From Fimbriimonadaceae bacterium (GTDB taxonomy: Bacteria > Armatimonadota > Fimbriimonadia > Fimbriimonadales > Fimbriimonadaceae): 8,033 nt of DNA. Below the pieces are notes generated by a model that saw only the letters and a program-made list of their open reading frames with translations, made no database searches and was not told where the DNA came from. Position numbers and translations under genes: made by a program. Below, piece by piece: positions 1 to 7,744 of this stretch (position 1 is the first letter of the stretch; each line of letters opens with the position of its first letter). The DNA is taken from positions 1 to 8,033 of the forward strand of contig JAIBBE010000018.1 of assembly GCA_019694835.1 (NCBI GenBank), in the 5' to 3' direction.

Positions 1-1
1 C

Positions 2-1438
2 CCCCGACGAAGCTCCGGATCGGAACGCGCTCCGGGGGCAGCCCCAGGAGGTGCAGAGGGATACGCAGACTTTCGGGACGACATGCCAAGGGCCCGTCGG
101 GCACGGCCCAGCCCTGGCGGCCCGGCCGGCGGCAGCTTCGCGGCGATGGCAGCGCCCCCGGCGGCCGCCGGAGCTTTCGAGGCGGACTTCGATATCGCCG
201 CGGAGCCAGCACTCGGCGACTCAGCAATTGCGGGGGCAGCAGACCTGCCTTCGGCTGCAGGCGCCATCCGCATCAAGCCCTGGACACCGGACACGCCCTA
301 TCTGACCGAGATGCGGGAGGGCGCGGCCGAGGAGGCCTACGCGGTATATCTGGGACAGCGACCCGAGTACGCCGCCAGCCCGGCGTTCTTCCTCGATTGC
401 GGTGACTACCTATTGAGTTGCGGCTACAAGGAATTGGGGGTCCGTGTCCTGTCGAACCTGGTAGAGAGCGGACTCGATGACCCGGCTCTGATGCGCAGTT
501 TCGCCTGGCGGCTGCAACAGGCTGGCGACCTGGATTTGGCCATCGCCATCCTCGAACGGGTCCGGGAGGCGCGCGGCGACGAGCCTCAGTCCCACCGCGA
601 CTTGGCGCTGGTCCTGATCCGCCGCTGGGAACGTGACGGCGACCAGGCCGACGGACTGCGCGCGATGGATCTTCTGCATCAGGTGACCTTGAACAGTTGG
701 GCCAACTTCCCGGAGATCGAGATCATCGCCTTGATGGAACTCAACCGGCTGATCCACTTCGCCCAGCAGAAGGGCATCGTCATTCCGACAGAGATCGACA
801 GCCGGCTGATCCGGCTGCTCGATCTCGACGTGCGCATCAGCATGTCCTGGGACGCCGACCTCACAGACATCGACCTGCACGTGTTCGAACCGACCGGCGA
901 GCACGCCTACTACGGCCACAACCGGACACAGATCGGCGGACTGGTCTCGCGTGACTTCACCCAGGGGTACGGTCCCGAAGAGTACGTGCTGCATAGGGCC
1001 TACCCCGGCGCCTACACAGTCAAGGCTCACTACTACGGCTCCCACCAGCAGATGATCTCCGGCAGCTGCACTGTGATCGTCGACGTCTACACCAACTACG
1101 GACGCGCATCAGAAAAGCACGAGGTGCTGACTCTCCGACTGGATCAGCCCAGTCACGAGGTCACCGTCGGTGAAGTGACGATCGACGCAAGCAGCGTGAC
1201 CTCAGCAACCCGCGTGGCAGGGGACGCATTGTGGCGAGCGAAGTTCAGTCAGATTCGAAAAGGCATGACGCTGGATGAAGTCACCGGGCTGATCGGACAA
1301 CCAGCGGAGATCCGCGGCGACGAGACAACAGTCTTGGTCTATAGGCCGGGGCCAGGCGTCGACATCCACATCCAAACGGCCCCCAAGGTCATTGCAGTTC
1401 AGCAGATCATGGACGGTGCGACTTTGGATCTTGTGTGA
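2..1438 (+). CDS. C-terminal part of a TPR-like/DUF2135 protein with a BamE-like tail (5'-truncated by the window)
   Basis: The frame is open back to the window edge, so the ATG at 83 is probably internal and 478 residues of a longer protein are visible. Residues 1 to about 95 are a Pro/Ala/Gly-rich low-complexity linker. About 120-255 are helical with TPR-like spacing (for example 'AWRLQQAGDLDLAIAILERV'). A DUF2135 domain spans about 282-392 and shows W-D-A-D-L-T-D-I-D-L-H-V, GHN, GG and GYGPEEY motifs. The last 65 residues begin 'FSQIRKGMTLDEVTGLIGQP', which resembles the BamE/SmpA fold. In known proteins with TPR plus DUF2135, the missing N-terminus often carries VIT and VWA domains, usually exported or at the envelope. 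That part is inferred, since it lies outside the window. No biochemical role is established for DUF2135. The gene ends 16 nt before the next frame, so read-through into the downstream operon is possible, though its content suggests a different function. Identification of DUF2135 is firm, the tail module less so. Confidence 0.85.
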   Translation, partial: PRRSSGSERAPGAAPGGAEGYADFRDDMPRARRARPSPGGPAGGSFAAMAAPPAAAGAFEADFDIAAEPALGDSAIAGAADLPSAAGAIRIKPWTPDTPYLTEMREGAAEEAYAVYLGQRPEYAASPAFFLDCGDYLLSCGYKELGVRVLSNLVESGLDDPALMRSFAWRLQQAGDLDLAIAILERVREARGDEPQSHRDLALVLIRRWERDGDQADGLRAMDLLHQVTLNSWANFPEIEIIALMELNRLIHFAQQKGIVIPTEIDSRLIRLLDLDVRISMSWDADLTDIDLHVFEPTGEHAYYGHNRTQIGGLVSRDFTQGYGPEEYVLHRAYPGAYTVKAHYYGSHQQMISGSCTVIVDVYTNYGRASEKHEVLTLRLDQPSHEVTVGEVTIDASSVTSATRVAGDALWRAKFSQIRKGMTLDEVTGLIGQPAEIRGDETTVLVYRPGPGVDIHIQTAPKVIAVQQIMDGATLDLV

Positions 1439-1454
1439 GTCAGGACTGGACTTC

Positions 1455-1658
1455 ATGGCAAAGCGAACCTTCGCGATAGACCACGCAGCGTCGAAGAGGA
1501 ATCGGGAGGAACTCGAAAACTGCTTCGCCAATAGCGTGTCGAATGACGGCTCTGGGCTTGTCTCCCTGTCGATGGAAATGTGCTCCTCGGCGTTGAAGAA
1601 GACGGCCGCGTTGTTCTATAGGGGGGCCTTTGATCGAACACCCAGGCCGCAATCATGA
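1455..1658 (+). CDS. Small hypothetical protein (67 aa), first frame of the operon
   Basis: I do not recognise this protein. It starts MAKRTFAIDHAASKRN and ends FDRTPRPQS. It is Lys/Arg-rich at the N-terminus, has two cysteines and no membrane segment or signal peptide. Three observations favour a real gene. An AGGA at 1442-1445 lies 9 nt before the ATG. Roughly 72% of its codons end in G or C, as expected for coding sequence here. Its TGA stop overlaps the ATG of the next gene by 4 nt, the same geometry as the two downstream junctions. Against it, the protein is short, has no known domain, and the stretch could instead be the leader and promoter region of the following gene. If real, it could be a small regulator or accessory subunit of the helicase/PLD module, or the remnant of a longer protein. 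This is speculation. Confidence 0.45.
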   Translation: MAKRTFAIDHAASKRNREELENCFANSVSNDGSGLVSLSMEMCSSALKKTAALFYRGAFDRTPRPQS

Positions 1659-2953
1659 CGCTGGCAGGATTAGCACTACCTGAATTAACGGCCTGGGATC
1701 CCGGAGTCACAGGCGAAGGAAGCCTCGACCCGATGGGGCTGGCCGTGATCTCAGATCGGTTGGCCGATCAACTGATCCCCGGTGTTCGGGCGCGAATGCA
1801 GTCGATCCGCTTTGTCACCGCAATGGCAGTCGGGTCGGTGGCCTGTGAAACCCTGGCAGATGAGAAACCTGGCGACGACATTTCCACACCGGCCATCTGC
1901 TTCGAGTGGGTCCTCATCGAAGCCCTGGTGCGGCGACTCTCGCCGCAGGAGATGCCCACCGGCGTGCCCGGAAGCCAGAAGACCCGGGCAGTAGTTAACC
2001 GTAGTGAACGGCTATCAGCGGCGACCTATCTGAAAAGTCCAACGGTTTTCGGGTTCAATGGCGTCTACAAGCCCTTCGCCATCGACGCGGGGGTAGTCAG
2101 CAGCGAACTTGAGCCTGGCCCCCGTTGTGCTGAACTCACCCGGACTTGGGAGTCCGAGCACGGCTTCGACGGGTTCACTGACGCAGTGAGCGGCACAAGG
2201 GGCGGGGGCCTGAGATCACAGATTCGCGACCAGGTACGCGATGCGCTGCGGAACGGCAGATGTACGACGAAGCCACGTAGCTGGCTGTTCGGTGATTTGA
2301 CTGCATCCCTGCGTCCCGACGAAGTCGGGCCACTTGAGCGCCGAGTGCTGAGGTCACTAATCATCGATGGCGAGCACGAAACCCGCGCGGAACTAGCCAA
2401 GCACCTGACGGGCATCAGAGGCGAGATGACCGAGGCCGAAACCCTCGCGATACTGCGACCATCGTGTTCACCGGGTCTGAAAAGGATCATTGATGCAGTC
2501 GTCGCGTATGAGCGACTTGCGCAACTGATCGACGCGGCTTTCCGGACCTTATGCTGGGCCTCTTACGCACTCGGTTTTGAGCCTCTCACGCCGCTATCGA
2601 TGGAACACGATCCAACGTTCGCTCGCTACGCCCGCGATATTCCAATTCGCTATCGAGAGGCGGTTGAGCGAATGTCGGCGATCGAGATGGAAGGACTGCT
2701 GGAGGAGCGGCTGGGTGAATTCGCCATCCCGCGACCGGCGGGTGAACTAGTAGAGATTCTCCTCGCCCATCATGAGCGAATCCAGGCCGCCAAACCGCCG
2801 CGCGGCAAGAGCCCATGGTTCGAGCCCTTCCGAGGTGGAGTGATCGTTCGCGTTCCCTATGCGGTCCCCGACCGGCCCCAGCTATCGGAAGCGTTTGTCC
2901 ATCCTGTCCGAATCGCCACGCTGCGGCGCTTCGTCGAAGACACCGCCCGATGA
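1655..2953 (+). CDS. Conserved-looking protein of unknown function (432 aa) in helicase/PLD operon
   Basis: I cannot assign a family with confidence. The N-terminal segment 'LDPMGLAVISDRLADQLIPG' (about 24-43), followed by an R-x-x-x-F-x-x-A stretch, faintly recalls the start of DUF6361-type proteins, which would fit this neighbourhood, but the resemblance is weak. A distinctive motif 'YLKSPTVFGFNGVYKPFA' lies at about 125-142, preceded by GVPGSQKTRAVV. The middle (about 190-350) is mostly charged and helical. The C-terminus has an aromatic/basic 'WFEPFRGGVIVRVPY' near 388-402 and ends 'IATLRRFVEDTAR'. No nuclease, ATPase, methyltransferase, membrane or signal sequence is evident. An in-frame TGA at 1631-1633 limits the start, and ATG 1655 is the first good codon; only a weak CAGG lies upstream, so coupling to the preceding frame is likely. 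It overlaps the PLD gene by 4 nt, so it is probably a subunit or adaptor of that pair. Confidence 0.88.
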   Translation: MTLAGLALPELTAWDPGVTGEGSLDPMGLAVISDRLADQLIPGVRARMQSIRFVTAMAVGSVACETLADEKPGDDISTPAICFEWVLIEALVRRLSPQEMPTGVPGSQKTRAVVNRSERLSAATYLKSPTVFGFNGVYKPFAIDAGVVSSELEPGPRCAELTRTWESEHGFDGFTDAVSGTRGGGLRSQIRDQVRDALRNGRCTTKPRSWLFGDLTASLRPDEVGPLERRVLRSLIIDGEHETRAELAKHLTGIRGEMTEAETLAILRPSCSPGLKRIIDAVVAYERLAQLIDAAFRTLCWASYALGFEPLTPLSMEHDPTFARYARDIPIRYREAVERMSAIEMEGLLEERLGEFAIPRPAGELVEILLAHHERIQAAKPPRGKSPWFEPFRGGVIVRVPYAVPDRPQLSEAFVHPVRIATLRRFVEDTAR

Positions 2954-4959
2954 GCGACATCCGATTACTGGACTCTTGGTCGCCGCCAGACGGGGCCGGT
3001 CAGCCAGTTGCCTGCCTTGCCACCAGCTTTACGTTCGAGTCCGACTTCTTCACTCAAGAATGTCTTTCCCGTTTCCTGAGCTTGTCGACCACGTCCGCAG
3101 AAGGCGACAGAATCTCCTCGATTGCGGCCCTGCTAGAAGAAGAAGACCGGCTCAGCGAAACCCAGATATCGGTGCTAATCGATCGCAGCACCCCCGCGGA
3201 GAAACGGAACCTCCGCTGGGACTTGCTCCCAGTCACGGCGCCAGGCGGTCTTCTGCACGCCAAAGTCGCGGCGCTGATCTGGGAGCGATCGGCTCGGATC
3301 ATCTTGGGCTCCGCCAACCTGACCTCGGCCGGCTACCGTCGCCAAGTCGAACTGGCGCTTGCCATCGATCTCAACGCCGAGTGCCGCGTAGCGGGGGATG
3401 TCATTGAGACCCTGGTAATCGAGCTCCGACGACTTGTCGAACTCGTACCGGGTCCCGTCAGCGGACCGAAGGAACGCGCACTCAACACAGTCGACCTTCT
3501 TGCCGATCGCGTTGCGGGACTGAACCTCCCACGAACGGGCAGCGGTGACCTTCGCCTCGCCGTCGCACCCGCCCGGCCCGGCACCAGTCCCCTGGATCGT
3601 CTCGGCGACGTATGGCGAGGTGCCAAGCCGTTGCGCGCCACGATGCTGTCACCGTTTTGGGATAGCACTGATCCGGCGCCAGCCGTGGAGGCGGTGCGAG
3701 GAATGCTGACCGGCCGCCCTGCCCCAGCACGGAGCATGACCTTTGTCGTGGGAGTCGACTCACTAACACAGACGGTCCACGCACCGGAATCGTTACTCGC
3801 CCAAATCGAGACAGGGGCGATCATCCGCGAGTTCGATACCCCCGATCCAGACAAGCGCAGAACCCTGCACGCCAAGATGCTGCTGCTGGAGAGCGACCAG
3901 TGGATGGCCGCCCTGATCGGATCATCGAACATGACCGGGGCAGGCCTTGGCCTCTCCCCGAACCACGGACACCATGAACTCAACCTGTGGCTTGGTTGCC
4001 CGGCCGGGTCGAAGACGGCAAAACACCTTCGATCGTTGGCGTGCCTGGGCGCGGAGATCGACCCAGACAACCTGGACTGGCGAGTTCTCCCCGACGAGGA
4101 TGAACCGACAACCCCGGTTCTCCCCTTCGGTTTTGTGAGTTGCACCCTCGATGCTGCGGCTCCTCCGCGCCTATTCCTCGAACTCGATGTCGAGATGCTT
4201 CCGGAAACCTGGGACATCCTTAGTCCAATGGAAAAACAGCTCCTGACCGCCGAAGGCTGGCGAGCTGACGGCGCACCGCAGCAAATTGAAATGGCTGTGA
4301 CCGACGATGCGTTGCCTTCCTACCTGCTGGTGCGTTGGGACGCCGAAGGCCAGCAATGCCAAGCCACCTGGATCGTCAACGCCGAGGACCGGGGAGCGCT
4401 TCCTGCCCCACCCGAATTCAATGAAATATCGGTCGACGTCCTCCTAGCCGCCTTGGCCTCAACACGCCCCCTGCCAATTGCGCTGGAACGCGAACTTCGC
4501 CGCAAGCAGCGGGCCGTCGACGAAGGATTCACCCTCGTTCTTGACCCGCTACAGAGGTTTGATGACAGCGGACTCCTGCTGCAGAGAGCGCGGCATCTGT
4601 CTCTGGCGCTGTGGCGACTCCAGGAGCGATTAAGCCGTCCCGCAACGAGTCTCGACACTCTTGAATGGCGGCTCCGCGGTCCGGTCGGGCCGATCGCCAT
4701 CGCCGACGGGCTCGGACGAGCCGCAGCCGACCAGAAGACCCTGCCCGGAGAAGCGCACTTCCGCCTCGCCGAACTGGCCCTCACCATCGCCTCCGTCGAG
4801 TGGGATCAGGTCGCGCCAGGAGCTGACAGGACAAAGGTGCGGGCATTGGTCAAGGAGGCTGTCGAGGCGATCGCCGCCCGACTCGGGGAACTCGATGCGG
4901 CTCCTGACCCGGCACTGGACAAGTACGCGCGTGACGCGCTGAAGAAGGCACGCGCGTGA
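2950..4959 (+). CDS. Phospholipase-D-family nuclease-like protein with two PLD half-sites (669 aa)
   Basis: Two PLD half-motifs are visible. The first is H103-A-K105 followed by G120-S-A-N123-L-T-S-A-G. The second is H308-A-K310 followed by G324-S-S-N327-M-T-G-A-G. The H-x-K dyads and GS(A/S)N(L/M)T strands match the helicase-associated PLD nucleases; a protein with two half-sites can form a complete active site by itself. The acidic residue of the classical HxKx4D motif is Ile110 in the first half and Glu315 in the second, common in this subgroup. Residues about 400-670 form a C-terminal region of unknown fold with many charged helices. The frame extends upstream to an ATG at 2815, but that would overlap the previous gene by 139 nt. 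ATG 2950 gives a 4-nt ATGA overlap and a sensible N-terminus (MSDIRLLDSW), so I chose it. There is no signal peptide, so it is cytoplasmic. Substrate (DNA or RNA) and actual catalysis are unproven. Confidence 0.9.
   Translation: MSDIRLLDSWSPPDGAGQPVACLATSFTFESDFFTQECLSRFLSLSTTSAEGDRISSIAALLEEEDRLSETQISVLIDRSTPAEKRNLRWDLLPVTAPGGLLHAKVAALIWERSARIILGSANLTSAGYRRQVELALAIDLNAECRVAGDVIETLVIELRRLVELVPGPVSGPKERALNTVDLLADRVAGLNLPRTGSGDLRLAVAPARPGTSPLDRLGDVWRGAKPLRATMLSPFWDSTDPAPAVEAVRGMLTGRPAPARSMTFVVGVDSLTQTVHAPESLLAQIETGAIIREFDTPDPDKRRTLHAKMLLLESDQWMAALIGSSNMTGAGLGLSPNHGHHELNLWLGCPAGSKTAKHLRSLACLGAEIDPDNLDWRVLPDEDEPTTPVLPFGFVSCTLDAAAPPRLFLELDVEMLPETWDILSPMEKQLLTAEGWRADGAPQQIEMAVTDDALPSYLLVRWDAEGQQCQATWIVNAEDRGALPAPPEFNEISVDVLLAALASTRPLPIALERELRRKQRAVDEGFTLVLDPLQRFDDSGLLLQRARHLSLALWRLQERLSRPATSLDTLEWRLRGPVGPIAIADGLGRAAADQKTLPGEAHFRLAELALTIASVEWDQVAPGADRTKVRALVKEAVEAIAARLGELDAAPDPALDKYARDALKKARA
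4941..4948 (+). promoter_or_regulatory. Ribosome binding site for the helicase gene
   Basis: The purine run GAAGAAGG lies inside the 3' end of the PLD gene, with its AAGG 7 nt before GTG 4956. It is the clearest Shine-Dalgarno sequence in the operon and supports the GTG at 4956, rather than the in-frame GTG at 4980, as the helicase start. Confidence 0.6.
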
Positions 4960-7688
4960 GGTGGGCGCTGAGCCCGAAGGTGAGCCTGAGAAATGACCGG
5001 GTCTCCAATTCGGACGCCGACCGCCAACAACTGACGGCCGGCGAGATTCTCGATCGTCTGGCCCAGCAACCAGGTCTCGTCTTGGCTGATGAAGTAGGTA
5101 TGGGCAAGACCTATGTCGCTCTTGCCGTCGCCGTTTCCGTGCTCGAAGCCACCCAGCGACGCAAGCCAGTCGTGGTGATGGTCCCGCCCTCTGTCGCCGA
5201 AAAGTGGCCCACGGAGTGGGCAGTGTTCGCTGAGCGCTGCCTGCCGCCCGACCACGGGTTACGGGCATCAAAAACCATCCGGCGCGGCAGCGACTTCCTC
5301 AAGCTTCTGGACGACCCGGCCGCCACCAGATCGCATTTGATCTTCATGACCCACGGCGCGCTGACAACCAACCTCCACGACCCATTCATGCGCTTGGCGC
5401 TCCTCCGCCGCGCAATGCCGCGCCGGAGGAACGCCCACATCCTTCAGCAAGCTGTCGCCCGCTCGGCCAGTTCACTCCTAAACGACAGACAGTTCGGCAC
5501 CGAACTCGCTCTGGAACTGCTGCAGTCACCCACCAGCCGTTGGCGCAAGGTCTGGCAGTTGCATAAGCCGGGGAATCCCTTGGATGACGACCCAGTGCCG
5601 CGCGGTCTGGAAGCGGCACTCAAGAAGGTTGATCTCACGTCGCTGCGTGACGCGCTGGATGCGATCCCACTACGGACAACCGCTACGTACGAATCTCGAT
5701 TACGGGCCGCCCGGCGGGAACTACACACGGCCCTGAATGACACGTGGCCGCACTGCCTCAAGGCGTTCAGTAGCCGGCTCCCATTGCTGATTCTCGATGA
5801 GGCACACCATGTTAAGAATCCCAACCGGCTCGCCCACCTCTTCGACAATGAAGACGCGGAGAAGGACGCTGAGGCCCTTCGGGGGCCGCTCGGAGACATC
5901 TTTGAAAAGATGCTGTTCCTGACGGCCACACCGTTTCAGTTGGGCCACCATGAGCTACTGCATGTTCTGAACCGGTTTCACGGAGTGCGTTGGCCTTCGG
6001 CATTGGCCCGCGAAAGCTTCGATCACCAGCTAGACCAGTTGCGACGTGCTCTGGACCGCGCACAGAGCAGCGCCCTGCGCCTAGAGCGGGCATGGTCGCG
6101 CATCGACCCCCTCGATAGCACCATCGTCGAGGAATTGACCGCATTTGAACCTCTGGACGCACAGCCGGAGGCATTGCGTACTGCACTGCAGATCGCAGAA
6201 GATGCCGCCCGCGACATCGATGAGGCCGAAACCTTACTTCGGCCATGGGTAATCCGGCACGTCAAGGACGACAGAGCCGAACGGCGGCTCTATCGGCCAG
6301 GGAAGTCGATACTCGATAACACACTTAGCGACAGGGGAATTCCCGTCACGGGGGCCGCCACGCTTCCCTTTCTGCTCGCCGCGCGCGCACAGGCGATTGC
6401 TGCACTTCAAGGATCCGACGGAGAAAGGTCTACCCGTCAGTACTTCGCCTATGGATTGGCCTCCTCCTTCGAGGCCTATGCCGATACACGACGCAACCGT
6501 GTCGCCAAACTCGACGATGTAGCCGACGACGATCAAAGCCCGGTTGAGATCAACCAACAGTTGCGTTGGTACCTCGATCGGATTTCAGCTGCCTTGCCGG
6601 ACGCAAAGTCCGACATGTGGGGATCCCACCCGAAGGTCGAAGCCACGGTCCAACGGGTACGAGAGCTTTGGCGCAATGGTGAGAAGGTCCTTGTCTTCTG
6701 TTTCTATGTTGAGACTGGCCGTGCTCTCCGCGCGCACATTTCACGAGCTCTTCGCGAAGAGGTCGTCTGCCGCGCAGCCCAGGGACTTCGGATGAACCCC
6801 GCTGAGGAAGGAGAAGTCCTTGCGGAACTTGATCGTATTGGGGAGCGACTCCTGCGTATCGACTCTCGCGGGTATGCGCGTTTCAGAGGCAAGATCCGAT
6901 CGCTCTTGGTGGAGTTCGATGATGCAACCAAAGACCAAGCCGCCGACGTGGCGATCAGATTCATGCGCACACCATCGTTTCTCGTTCGGTACGTGGATCT
7001 CTCGCGGACGACGACAGTCGATGACTTGCTCGCCGGCTTGGAACGCAATATGTCAGGGGCCACGCTGAAAGATCGGATCCGTGCATTCGCCGTCACGCTG
7101 AGCCGAAAAGTCGAGCAGGAACGATCTGAGGTCCTTGATACGTTGACCGGAATACAGACGGGTGGAATCGTCTCCACCGCTGCGGATTTCGATCTGTCAG
7201 AAGGTCCTAATCGCCGCGCGGTGCTGATGCCTAACGTCCGACTCGCCAATGGATCAGTCAAACGGGATACCCGAAGACGTCTAATGCTCGCTTTCAATAC
7301 GCCCTTCTTTCCGGAGGTCTTAGTCGCCAGCTCGGTGATGTCGGAAGGTGTTGATCTACAGCAGGATTGTCGTTATGTCATCCACCATGACCTCGACTGG
7401 AATCCGAGCACCCTGGAGCAAAGGACGGGACGAATCGACCGCATCGGTTCAAAAGCTGAAGCAGTGCGACAGCCCGTGGTCATCTACGAGCCCTATATCG
7501 GCGGCACCCACGACGAGAAGATGTTCCGTGTCGTTAAGGACCGTGAGCGGTGGTTCGGCGTGGTCATGGGGGAAACCCCGGACTCTGGTGAAGTTGCGAC
7601 CGACCGCCGAGAGGATCGAGTTCCGCTCCCGGCTCAATTGGCGCAGCGGCTTACGATGGACTTATCGCTTGGGCCTAGGCGCGGCTGA
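4956..7688 (+). CDS. SNF2/RapA-type superfamily 2 helicase-ATPase (910 aa)
   Basis: All main SF2 motifs are present. Walker A is ADEVGMGKT (44-52). Motif Ia is 'VVVMVPPSVAEKW' (72-84), motif II is LLILDEAHHVKN (277-288), and motif III is LTATP (322-326). A motif IV-like strand is 'EKVLVFCFYVETGRAL' (576-591). Motif V is SSVMSEGVDLQ (792-802), and motif VI is EQRTGRIDRIGSK (821-833). The VGMGKT loop and QRTGRIDRIG are typical of SNF2/RapA-like double-stranded nucleic-acid translocases, which often move along DNA without unwinding it. Two large insertions are notable: about 230 residues separate Walker A from DEAH, and about 210 separate motifs IV and V. Both are predominantly helical. The start is GTG, overlapping the PLD stop by 4 nt. 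The frame starts only about 40 residues before Walker A, so no large N-terminal domain is present. In this context it probably powers recognition or translocation for the PLD partner. The biological role as defence is inferred. Confidence 0.93.
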   Translation: MRWALSPKVSLRNDRVSNSDADRQQLTAGEILDRLAQQPGLVLADEVGMGKTYVALAVAVSVLEATQRRKPVVVMVPPSVAEKWPTEWAVFAERCLPPDHGLRASKTIRRGSDFLKLLDDPAATRSHLIFMTHGALTTNLHDPFMRLALLRRAMPRRRNAHILQQAVARSASSLLNDRQFGTELALELLQSPTSRWRKVWQLHKPGNPLDDDPVPRGLEAALKKVDLTSLRDALDAIPLRTTATYESRLRAARRELHTALNDTWPHCLKAFSSRLPLLILDEAHHVKNPNRLAHLFDNEDAEKDAEALRGPLGDIFEKMLFLTATPFQLGHHELLHVLNRFHGVRWPSALARESFDHQLDQLRRALDRAQSSALRLERAWSRIDPLDSTIVEELTAFEPLDAQPEALRTALQIAEDAARDIDEAETLLRPWVIRHVKDDRAERRLYRPGKSILDNTLSDRGIPVTGAATLPFLLAARAQAIAALQGSDGERSTRQYFAYGLASSFEAYADTRRNRVAKLDDVADDDQSPVEINQQLRWYLDRISAALPDAKSDMWGSHPKVEATVQRVRELWRNGEKVLVFCFYVETGRALRAHISRALREEVVCRAAQGLRMNPAEEGEVLAELDRIGERLLRIDSRGYARFRGKIRSLLVEFDDATKDQAADVAIRFMRTPSFLVRYVDLSRTTTVDDLLAGLERNMSGATLKDRIRAFAVTLSRKVEQERSEVLDTLTGIQTGGIVSTAADFDLSEGPNRRAVLMPNVRLANGSVKRDTRRRLMLAFNTPFFPEVLVASSVMSEGVDLQQDCRYVIHHDLDWNPSTLEQRTGRIDRIGSKAEAVRQPVVIYEPYIGGTHDEKMFRVVKDRERWFGVVMGETPDSGEVATDRREDRVPLPAQLAQRLTMDLSLGPRRG

Positions 7689-7730
7689 TCGAACTCGTGC
7701 GTCAGACTCCCGGACGAGTCGACCTTTCAG

Positions 7731-7744
7731 TTATCGGCCGATAA
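7731..7744. repeat. Perfect 14-nt palindrome
   Basis: TTATCGGCCGATAA reads the same on both strands, 43 nt after the helicase stop. It could be a dimeric regulator site, or a 5-bp hairpin with a GGCC loop at the 3' end of the operon mRNA. There is no T-run after it, so it does not look like a standard terminator. Confidence 0.6.

Noticed and set aside
83..85. ATG at 83 as the true start of the first gene
   Set aside because: The frame is open to base 2, there is no good Shine-Dalgarno sequence, and the upstream codons continue the same Ala/Gly/Pro-rich linker, so the gene very likely begins before the window.
410..1045. Long minus-strand open frame (211 codons) opposite the DUF2135 gene
   Set aside because: It lies antisense to a clearly identified domain, has no recognisable motif, and is expected as a shadow of GC-rich coding sequence.
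2815..2949. Longer version of the PLD protein starting at ATG 2815
   Set aside because: It would overlap the preceding gene by 139 nt, and the added 45 residues are Arg/Pro/Cys-rich shadow sequence. ATG 2950 matches the operon's 4-nt overlap pattern.
3333..4217. Minus-strand open frame of 294 codons opposite the PLD gene
   Set aside because: Its product is Ser/Arg-rich low-complexity sequence typical of an antisense shadow, and the + strand carries both PLD motifs.
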